Assembly (NCBI GenBank): GCA_023078555.1
Contig: CM041204.1
Span: forward strand, 2,572,430 to 2,636,429
Direction: 5' to 3'
Length of the DNA: 64,000 nucleotides
Origin: Ulva prolifera
Taxonomy: Eukaryota; Chlorophyta; Ulvophyceae; Ulvales; Ulvaceae
Shown: in pieces, positions 11,346 through 19,870 of the stretch
Position numbering within the stretch: position 1 is the first letter of the stretch
Layout: each line of letters opens with the position of its first letter
The notes under the pieces: generated by a model
Database searches by the model: none
What the model saw: only the letters and a program-made list of their open reading frames with translations
Told to the model about the DNA's origin: nothing
Program-made: the position numbers and the translations under genes

Positions 11346-11874
11346 GTTGTGAGTGCGGTTGTAGTGTTCGTGTGTGTGTGAGTGTATGCTGCAGTTGATT
11401 CGGATGAGATTCGGTTTCAGTGTTTGTTTTCTCCCGTTCACTCTTTTGTAAACATCATCTGCACCGCTCGTAGCCGCTCTCGATGACAGCAACAGCGGTT
11501 GGGGTGAGACTTGGGACGACCTGATCTACATGTCTTGGGCCCTGAAACAAAATGGCCGTAGCAGTCTGCATGCAGTACTGTTCCGTGTGGCACCACCTGG
11601 TGCCGGGGATGCATGTCGAGGGGAAGTAGGGTCCCAAGCCAATGGCCAGCAGCAGCGTGCACGTGACGGGGCGTCCACGGCTGTGCAACGAGCAGCGCAA
11701 CAGCTCGAGGAGCCAGCCTCACCCGTGACCGGAGTTGCAACCTCGCCACCGGCAGCCGAGCAGGGTCGGATCGATCATGAGCTCATCGAGACGGCAGATT
11801 GTGCGCAGATGCCCGGTGCGTCACGCGACCATGCTCGCCCACCACAGGTGTCTGCATCAACAGCCTCTACGAGC

Positions 11875-11905
11875 AGACCTGCCCACCAACTTGGTGGGCA
11901 GGTCT
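11875..11905. repeat. 31-bp perfect palindrome
   Basis: Arms AGACCTGCCCACCAA and TTGGTGGGCAGGTCT around a single C, followed by a partial third copy of TTGGTGGGCAGG. It lies in the tail of X-A at a point where X-C has no such sequence, so it arose after the duplication. Confidence 0.9.
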
Positions 11906-12385
11906 TGGTGGGCAGGCGCTGCTTGAAGCAACGCCCGAGATCCGGAGCGTCGCAGCCGTTCCGCGTCGTGCACACCGCGAAGGGCCCGCCAGCGCCAGCG
12001 GCAGCACTGAAACGACGCCCGGTACTGATGCCAGTCAATCGCCGCGTCCACAAGGCCACCTCTCGACCCCCGGAGCCGAGTCCGCTGCTGCAACAGTGCG
12101 CGTGCCGGTGGGTCTGGATAAGGCTACGTCCGCTCGTGAGCTGGGGGCAACAGGATCCAAGTCTGCTTCGCAATCTCAGCAGCAGTGACTGCAGTCGATG
12201 AAGGTATCGCCCACTTCCATTAGACCAGCTGCGCACGATCTTTCGCTATCAAATCCACCATCTCGCTATGTTGCCGCTTGTGTGATGATGGGGCTTAAGC
12301 TTACGTCGCAGTGAATGGCGGTGCAATGTATCCGTGTGGGGCCTGCTGCAGCGCTGCCCTCCGATGCGCATGCATGCCTCTGTGT

Positions 12386-13272
12386 TACAAGCGGTCAGCT
12401 TTCACAGAAATGGGCACTTTCAAATTTCGAAAACACTGCACGTCACTGAAACCGCTAAGCAGAATTCAATACGGATAACCCAGTTCACGTCCTTGATAAC
12501 CAAATGTGCATGCTGTGTGAGCAATTCCGGAGTGGAGCTGGTGATCGCACTATTCAGCTATTTTGCTGTGGTGGTCGTGTGGCTGACTCTGCAGCCCCCA
12601 CCCCCCATGACAGGAGAACACTGTGGCTGCACCTCTAGGTTCACTGCAACAGTTATGGCCTTGATTCTTTGGGGACATGTAGCTGACACACCAAGACATC
12701 ACCTGACTCGAGCTCGCCGGTACACGTCTCCGTACCTGCAACGTAGCGTCGCTGGCGTGCACGCCTCGCCGCCCCCGCCAGCACGGCGTAAAGTCTATAA
12801 ATATAGTTTGCAGATAGCTGTTGCAGTCGGAATTGAGTGCGGTGTGCCACAGGTTGCTCGAGTGCCTGTATCACTAGGCCGGTCACTCGGCTGTGCAAGA
12901 GCCTGTACTCCACCATTTACAGAGTGCGGGCATTCTGTCGGCCACCGGAGACACCCTCTATTTCACTATGCCGTTCGTCTCGTCTTTCATTTACTTGATG
13001 TGCTCGCCTGCTAGGGCATCGTAGCCCATGCATTGCCACAAAACTGCTCCCTATGCGCTGTGCATGGCTCGGTCAGGCCTCTCTCTCATGTTTTGATATG
13101 TTTATATGGCATTGTGCATGAAGTGCCGGTTTGTGCATGTGCTGACCGCAAGGACAAAGGCGCCGGCAGCAAGGCGGGCAGCACCGCGAAAGAAGCAAAC
13201 AGACGAAGCAAACACACAGACACCCACGCACGCAACACCCACCACGCCCAAAAATAAAAATAAAAAAATTGT
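12386..13272. mobile_element. 887-bp insertion of unknown class in the X-A flank
   Basis: Absent from the X-C flank and bounded by a repeated ATGCCTCTGTGT (12374-12385 and 13273-13284), consistent with a 12-bp target duplication. Its left end begins TTACAAG, like minus-strand LINE-B tails. Its right part (about 13149-13255) is a minus-strand LINE-B tail copy starting GCAAGGACAAAGGCGCC and ending in an A-rich stretch (AAAATAAAAATAAAAAAA). The middle 750 bp has no recognisable protein; TATAAATATAG occurs near 12798. It may be a single chimeric LINE product or two events. Confidence 0.5.
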
Positions 13273-13346
13273 ATGCCTCTGTGTACCATGACGCGCTATC
13301 GCGGTTGAACTCTGGATGATGCGCGAAGCATAGATTATGGCGAATC

Positions 13347-16197
13347 CACTACAAGAACGACTTGACCAGGGACAGGCACCCGGAGGGCTGTTTGGTGAGC
13401 TCTCCCGGGTGATCGAGCGCGACTTCAGCGCCACTCGAATAGCTATATTGAGAGTACCGTGGTAGCCGATCGTGAGATATGTTGTTCCTATGTGTATCTG
13501 CGGGTGTCTGGTACGGGCCTGCGCGTTCTTGGAGATGCATGTGGATCGTCAGGAGCGTGTGTTTGTGTGTGCATGCCACCTGCTTCGGTCTCCGATGTTC
13601 GTGATTAGCATGCGCCGGCGTCGTCCGTCGACGTAGAGACAATTTACGTACCCATGTGCGTTCTGTATGCCTGGCACGAGTGCGTTGGCGGCATCGTGAG
13701 ACTCTGCTTAGCATGGGGACACGCAGGTGAGCTGGTTCCCAGATCCGTCACCGCCTACGAATCACCAGATTCTTCGTACCCAATGACAGTCAAGTCTATC
13801 CTGCTGTTGGTGTCTGTCGATTTCGCGTGATCAGACGTGGAAGTCGCTGTCTTCGCCGGTTGTAAGTATCGTTCAGTCCATCTCGTGGCTGGTAGGATGA
13901 TAAACCTGGGCGTCAATAACGCTCGTACAGACTGCACATAGTCAAATATCTGCATATTAGTGGCTTCGGAGAAGCCACTGGTGTATCACATGGCGATTGG
14001 CCCCTCATGTGACGCGCGATTCCAGGCTGAGGTGCTTACTGCCTTCCTTTCGTCACCTTTGATAACGCGTATATCGGTCTACGCTGCGCCCATGGACACA
14101 CGACAGATCGTTGTTGTTCACATGTGTGTCGTCTCGCCGTCGTTGAATGTCGAGTCGGGCGCGTTCTGGCGAGGCCGACTTGGCTCGAGCTTTCCCACGA
14201 CGCACATCAGGCATGTCCCTCGCTCGCCGAGTCTCCGCTCGCGCCAGAAACGGCGTACATCTTATTAATGTAACTAAAGTGTGATGTTTGTGCTCTTCTG
14301 CGTCTCTTTATCGTCTTCTGTGGACGGATCGCGTTGCCCGGAAGTCGTTGTCGCGGGCGTATTTTTACTCTGTCCGTGGTAATTCGGCTTCCGGGTAATG
14401 CCGACGGGGAGAGTAAATCATACAGGATGCACCATTTCATCGTTGAGCGTCGCATACATGCATCATTAAGTATTGGTATGATCACATACAAATTACAGCT
14501 CGTGTCGCGTCGATCACCCATTGCCGCTGCGCCGTGGCAGTATGCCACCAATCGCCTACCGGGAATCCCCATCAGCTCTACAACGTTGTCACATCACATA
14601 TCACCGCCCTGGCGCAATGGTTGCCGCTCTGCACAAGCTCTGGTATACGAGGGCCGGCATCCGGCAACCAGGCCTGCGCTTTGCAGGCGGATCAGCATGA
14701 AACGTAAATCAGGCAGAGACAACTATGGGCGAAATTCTCTCTTCTTCTGCTTGACTCCTATTACGACCAGCAGACGGTTGCTTGTGTTCAAAGACGTTGT
14801 CGTGCCGTATCCAGCTGTTGCCTGCAAATGGGATGCTTTCAGAGACATAGCAGTCACCACGACGTGCCATCGTGCTCATCATAGTGCACAACTGCTGAAA
14901 ATTGCATCACAGGCGGGAGCAATCCTCACCTTCAGGTTGTGGTGGCAGGCCAATGGTGGCTGCATCTGCTACCTCACAGGCTTCTCATTTGCCAGACTGC
15001 TCATGCAGCCGTTGCCCTGCACCAATCCTCATGTCTTGAAGCAGCCGTACACTGTCAGCCTCATGTCAGCGCCAGTGTTGACTGCGTGCAACACATCTTT
15101 TGCAGAAGCATACCTAGTATGGCGGGCCAGCTTCAGGTTGTCAGCCAGGCTGTAGTGTAATGAAGCAGAAGCTAATCATTCGTGAAGGCACCTGTACCCA
15201 TCAGCACGTGTCCATGCAAGAGCTAAACATGGCTTCTGCTTGGTGCTCCTGTCTCGAGGAGACACCTGTCGAAGTTCGGGACATTGCTGAGGCGTTTGTG
15301 ACACTTGTTGCTGAGTAAGGCATACCTGCGGTGAAGTGTCAACTTCGTCATGTTGCATTCAGAAGGCAGTACATCTGCATGCTTGACTCCCCTGCACACT
15401 CGAACTCGCTGTCACATGTTTTCTGGTCCATCCGCTAGATTGCACAGGAGCGGTCTCCGCTGCAATTTAACACGACCAGACAAATGGGCAACTTCGTACC
15501 CCCCAAATAGACATCTCCTGAAGATAACATTATGCGACTCGATGTTGAATAGAGACGTCCCATCGATTGGCATATTTCATGTCGAGCTTAGGCGTACTTG
15601 TCTTGACCAAGGATCGCTGCGGCACTGGGGTACGACGACAACGCTCTTGAGTTTACGTCTACAGAGACAAACAGACAGGAAGAAAGCAGCTGTCACTGGT
15701 ATCAATGGGCATGGTGGTGGCCACACTCTTCGCGGGGCTCGAATATCCGAAGTTGCAGCGTGGAAAACATGTATGTGCACGAATTCGATACAATTTGCCT
15801 GGCCGAGACATGAGACAACTCTCCGTGTGTCGAGATAGCTTCAATGCTCCGCGTGTGCGGCATCTAATGGTAGTGTCAATGGCGTGCGTAAATGGCGTGC
15901 ACCACCACCGCCCCGCGAGGTGGCATGTTATGTGAACTTGAACTTATTCCGGCGTTCGGATGCTCGCCGTCGCACATTGAAAGACCCGGAGCAGGAAAGC
16001 ATGCTGTTCCGGGCGATGGCACCCGACCAAACCACGCGCGACTGCCCGGAAGATGAGAAATTCCGACTCCCGGGCACGCAGACGCGAGCTGCGTGACGCT
16101 CAACCCGGAACTCTCAACCAGGAGACCGTAGCCACCAGTGTCCCTGGTCAGCCCGCTCGCCCGGGAGCCTGTCCCTGGTCAAGTCATTCTTGTAGTG
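13347..16197. mobile_element. CACTA (EnSpm)-type DNA transposon, 2.85 kb
   Basis: Begins CACTACAAGAACGACTTG and ends with the matching inverted sequence (CAAGTCATTCTTGTAGTG). About 30 bp of inverted terminal repeat continues through CCAGGGACAGGC. The CACTA start is diagnostic of the superfamily. It is flanked by the 3-bp direct repeat ATC (13344-13346 and 16198-16200), the size CACTA transposases make, and the X-C flank shows the empty site. Frames inside (for example 14334-15155 and 15350-15838) show no transposase I recognise, so it is either non-autonomous or its transposase is spliced or decayed. A 9-bp hairpin (AGTGGCTTC/GAAGCCACT) lies at 13959-13979. The ends differ at few positions, suggesting a fairly young insertion. 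Confidence 0.88.
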
Positions 16198-16790
16198 ATC
16201 TGCTGTGCAAGTTCAATGGAGGGTTCAACCCAGGTCTTTAGCTGTGCCACGCGAGCGTACGTCGGTGTATTGTCACCGGTTTGCACATCTCCCATGCTAG
16301 CTTGTGGATCATGAGACATGCTAAAGTTTCCTCCGCGTGCGTATGCAGGTGGAGGCATGGGCTTGTGTGGACAGCCCGCAGGGCTGCATGTGTATGCATG
16401 TCCATGGAGCTGTTCCAATATCATATGATTGTGTATCAATAAGCTGGATGCTGTTTACTGGAGTCTCTTCTCAAGTATCAATAAGCTGATTGGTGGAGTC
16501 ACTAGACGGTCTATTCTCACCTGGTACTCCGGCATCGACGGTTGTGCCATGTGCGCCAAACTTTTGCAATGGTTCTCGCAGAGCAGATTGACAAGCAAAG
16601 TTAGTGGTAGGACATAGCAGTGATGACAGTATGGTGTCCCTCTACAAGGAAAGACAGATGAAGCATGTATGCTCTAGGATAAAGAAGTAGTAGTCCATAG
16701 TTTCATATCTGGTCGTAGGCCCTAGGTGCAATAGCAAAGGGCGGGATCACACCCTGTGCGAATGTGTTAACGTGCAGGTAGATGATGTGG

Positions 16791-17914
16791 CCCCGGCGCC
16801 AGGTCTGTGCATGCTTTAGCAATGTCAGGCATTGTTTGTAAGCTCCAGCTCTAGCATTGGATGGTGGTTGTACGTTGCTGGCCTGGGCGTGGCATGTGCA
16901 TGCAATCAGTATCAATGACATTGATGAAGCAGGGAAGGATCTGAGAAGCAGGGAAGGATCGCTGAGCATGCGATCTGGCATTCGTCGCATCTGAGTGACC
17001 GATGGTCGGTAGACATCAACAGTGCATGTCAGCCAACACATACACTCAATCGGCAGGGCAGTGAGCACGACTCCATTACCGTCGAGGTTGGCCATTACAA
17101 TAAAAATGCACGGAGTGCGTAGATGTGATGCACTCATTTATTTGTGTATGCGGAAACAAGCCCCCAATTTGCCAATGCCGGCATCGCATCAGATCCCCCA
17201 CGCACAACGCTGTGGCTTCCCTCACAAAGCCATAGCACAGCTGACCGCATGTGATCTACAACCTTGCCGTGATACTTCAAATAATCATGCACACGCATCA
17301 CCGGGTGGAGATGATCAGACTCGATCAAACCAGGGATACCGATGCCCTTCTGGCTCTCAGCACTGCCCCGCGCACCGCAGCAGTGGCAGCAAGAGCGATC
17401 TGTAGCAGACGCGCCTCCATGAGCACATTCTGGCGGGCGGCAACTTTGCCCCACATACGGCAAATTTGAAATTTAAAGAGCAGACCAGGGAGTGGGTGGC
17501 GACCGCACCACGGCGTCTGCAGGGGTGAGCAACATCGGCGCTGAGGCGGGGAAAGAGGGCTTCCCCGAGACACAGCCAGTTGTGCACGGCGCACGCCATG
17601 TCAGGCCCGGCACCGTGTCTGTGACAGGGCCCGGCAGCGCTGAAGACCACACCCGCCTGAGGGCCCCGATGCCACTGCAAACAGGGGCACCTGGTGCGTG
17701 AGCTTCCTCCGCACTCCCGGCCGAGCGGCCGCCTTAAGTCAAACTTCGGTGGGAGAACTCCACATCAGGCACAGCCTGTCAACTGCAAGCACCAGCAGCA
17801 TGTCGACAGCTACGCCGCCTCAGAGCAGCGGACCGCAATCGTTGGCAGATTGCACATGCATGTGTGGTTCAAGGACAAATGCGGTGGGTCAGGTGTGTGG
17901 GAAAGCACAGTGCC
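16791..17914. other. No supported gene
   Basis: The duplicated flank ends near 16790. A doubled GAAGCAGGGAAGGATC motif occurs near 16925-16960. GC-rich DNA from about 17490 may be more of the LINE-C remnant that is clear from 17915, but no motif proves it. Confidence 0.4.
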
Positions 17915-18055
17915 TCCACGACGCTCTGCCGCGCCGTGGTGTGCCAATTTCACGCTGCTGCCCCGCTGATGGCACGCAACGCGGGCACGGCAGTTCTGAC
18001 AGGAGTGGCGGTTCCATGCGACGACCTCTTGCCGCGCACTGGCCACCTGGCCTGA
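17915..18055 (+). mobile_element. LINE-C 3'-coding remnant
   Basis: Encodes STTLCRAV, FHAAAPLMAR and AVLTGVAVPCDDLL and stops after GHLA. It closely matches the extreme C-terminus of the LINE-C endonuclease frame at 51600-51759 (STTLCRAVARQVHAAAPLMA, then GLTVPCDDLSPLTGHPA and stop). The fragment is short, with no visible target duplication. Confidence 0.75.
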
Positions 18056-18586
18056 TGACGTGTACCAACAGGCACGTAACCATCAGGATAGAAATTCTAA
18101 AGCCTATAAATTATCAGGAAATTATTAATTATACAACGTTGTAATAACAGTCCATGCTTTATTTATGAGAGCGCCACTGCACTCTGTCTATTAGGATCCT
18201 GGCACATCCAGGCTCGGAGCTGTGAGCCACCCGCATCCCTCCCCTCCCCCCACTCCCGGCCGTTCGATGCAGACGTGGGTGCTTTTCACAGCGCCGCGCC
18301 AACTCCGAGTTGAATCATATGTACGGCCATCGCTTCCGCATGCTCTGGTGCCCGGACACGGTCCATGTGTGCCGCGACTTGGGCGTGTTTTGGCCCTGCC
18401 GGGCTAGCCAATGACGGCGTTGCTGTGAAGGTGGAGCTGTTGCTTGCGCAACGAGCCAGCGACAGACATATGCATGTCTGTCATGTACAGGCCGCCAGCT
18501 TGGGCCGCTGCGGCAGCGCGGGCGGCGGGCCCCGAAATGGCCCTGTTTCAAAGAAAGCAATCATCTTCGGGTCCACCAATCATATT

Positions 18587-18863
18587 CGAGTCCGAAGGGT
18601 TGAGGACAGATTAAAAGCTACCCCCTCCGTTTTTTTTCAGGAGGTCGTGGGTTCGATTCTGCGTGCGCTCTGGGGAATCGAAACGGCCGTACATGACCAC
18701 CTCGCCTAGCACAGAAGGAGGCCGTGTCAGTTTCGTACGGTCTTCTGAGGGGGGGTTCCAGGTTGTTTACCCCTTCGGCATATGTGGTCCCGTTCGGAGT
18801 TGTCAATGTCCAATAGGATATATATCATATGGCTCAGTTAATTCAGATTTACTTCACTATCTT
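18587..18863 (+). mobile_element. tRNA-derived SINE, diverged copy
   Basis: Matches the complete minus-strand copy at 63429-63700: a head with GGTTGAGGACAGATTAAAAG, a B box in GGGTTCGATTCTG, and a body with ACATGACCACCTCGCC. The tail carries GTTGTCAATGTCCAATAGGA and TAATTCAGATTTACTTCAC. It has a run of eight T in the head and an extra ATATATAT-like stretch in the tail. A LINE-A tail follows directly at 18866. Confidence 0.85.
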
Positions 18864-18865
18864 AA

Positions 18866-18939
18866 AGTTGATTCGGATGAGATTCGGTTTCAGTGTTTGT
18901 TTTCTCCCTGTTTGTTTTCTCCCGTTCACTCTTTTGTAA
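18866..18939 (+). mobile_element. LINE-A 3' tail (5'-truncated)
   Basis: AGTTGATTCGGATGAGATTC through CTCTTTTGTAA equals the last ~60 bp of LINE-A with a short internal duplication of TGTTTGTTTTCTCCC. It abuts the SINE tail. An imperfect duplication (CTTCACTATCTTA versus CTTTACCATCTTA) may flank it. Confidence 0.8.
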
Positions 18940-19696
18940 CTTTACCATCTTACGTGCAAACAGGGATCTGCAGGCAAGATGGCCTCGCATCATGGTGTGT
19001 CCCTCACAGTCATACATGCCATCTGCAGACTCAAAGCGCAAGCTTAGCTTCAGTGCATGAGCAGCTGCACTGCACAGCATCGCCAGTTAGCTGGTTAGCT
19101 GGTAAAAACTGCTGGTTGCCTCTGGGCCGGTTCTTAGAGGCTGCTAACAGCTGCAACCTAATGTAATGATATGGCAACCACTGCACAGCTTCGAGCAAAT
19201 GGAAGAAACTATCCGAAGGTGATTCAGTTTCAAACCATAAGATATAATCACGGCGGCAGCGGCGGGCCCGGGAGTTCGAGCGCCCGTCTATAGACTCCGC
19301 AAGCTGATCAGCGTGCAAGTAAGCTGCGACGCCCGGGCCCAGCAGCCGAGGGGCTGCGGGCACATGCAGGCGCTGCAGTGCACAGTCCTCGGTCCTCCGA
19401 GTCGTGAGCCAATGAAGTCATTAGCTCACATTTTGTAATGTCCAGATGTGTGCCTGCCACCGCTGGCCAGCGGTCCAGAAGGAGGTCGGCCGTGTCGGGC
19501 CCGGAAGCACAGCTCGAGCTTGCAGCACATGTTGGAGGGAGCCTCGTACCGCGGCGCACCTCACAGCGCCTCTCACTGCCGCATGCATGGTCTACCTGTG
19601 TAGAGCTTTCAGCTCGCGATATATATCGCGACCGATATTGATCGGGAGGAGTGCGTATGCGGCACCAGTGAATCTGAGGGCAGTCGCATAAGTCTT
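18940..19696. other. No supported gene
   Basis: No frame with a recognisable domain. The 3' part may hold the promoter of X-B, but I see only a weak AT-rich palindrome, CGCGATATATATCGCG, at about 19615-19630. Confidence 0.4.
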
Positions 19697-19728
19697 TTAC
19701 AAAAGAGTGAACGGGAGAAAACAAACAC
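19697..19728 (-). mobile_element. LINE-A 3' tail, 32 bp, minus strand
   Basis: TTACAAAAGAGTGAACGGGA and onward is the reverse complement of the last 32 bp of LINE-A. No clear target duplication. Confidence 0.75.
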
Positions 19729-19870
19729 CCGCTTTTATGGTTTGAGTGTTGAACGTTGTCGAAAGACTGCGGCCCAGCTATCTCGAGATAGGCCTGCGCA
19801 TGCGGGTGTCCGACATCAACTAAACGTGGGTTACAAAAGCTGTGTAGCGACTATCACGAGGCCTACCGCA

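Larger units (their letters stand above)
7621..11451 (+). mobile_element. LINE-A, full-length non-LTR retrotransposon with restriction-like endonuclease
   Basis: A 3,831-bp element flanked by a perfect 15-bp target-site duplication, ACATCATCTGCACCG, at 7606-7620 and 11452-11466. Comparison with uninterrupted X-C shows the empty-site sequence, so both ends are precise. Layout: about 132 bp of 5' leader, ORF1 (7753-8640), ORF2 (8511-11345), and about 100 bp of 3' UTR ending in TTCACTCTTTTGTAA without a poly(A) tail. ORF2 carries reverse transcriptase followed by a zinc knuckle and a C-terminal restriction-like endonuclease, the arrangement of R2/NeSL/CRE-type LINEs rather than the APE type. Three short 3' tails of this family lie at 18866, 19697 and 20194. 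Perfect duplications and long frames indicate recent insertion. Confidence 0.92.
6560..12201 (+). pseudogene. X-A, family X copy split by a LINE
   Basis: Homologous to X-C (38471-41138) and X-B. The membrane-anchor part of exon 1 is missing; homology begins near 6560 and preserves EAQRLR and the YDGGVVECDL block just before the expected GTGCG donor (about 6681). Exon 2 starts after the acceptor at 7225-7226 and reads RPAQERHLL, then YVLRYSQELAKRLDSAIEEA, DLWEFIVPLP and SCQAYHHHVSSTSSAP. It is cut at 7620 by the full-length LINE-A insertion (7621-11451). Host sequence resumes at 11452 with a duplicated 15 bp and continues as the degenerate low-complexity tail to about 12201, where frames no longer match X-C. 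A 31-bp perfect palindrome (11875-11905) inside the tail has no counterpart in X-C. With no start region and a 3.8-kb insertion this copy cannot encode the family product. Confidence 0.85.
12202..16790 (+). other. Duplicated block downstream of X-A, opened by two insertions
   Basis: The sequence after X-A (12202-12385, 13285-13346 and 16201 to about 16790) aligns with the region after X-C (41139 to about 41955). Shared landmarks are the TTATCGCGGTTGAACTCTGG block, the GTGTATCAATAAG block and the GTGTTAACGTGCA block. The two gaps in the alignment correspond to the insertions at 12386-13272 and 13347-16197. X and its 3' flank were therefore copied as one unit of roughly 3 kb. No conserved reading frame is seen in this flank. 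Confidence 0.75.

Noticed and set aside
14334-15155. 273-aa frame within the CACTA element
   Set aside because: Considered as transposase, but I see no DDE/TNP2 motif or other domain, so it is not called as a gene.
19230-19330. Possible tRNA gene (GGGAGTTCGAGCGCCC near 19268)
   Set aside because: No A box or foldable cloverleaf at the right distance.
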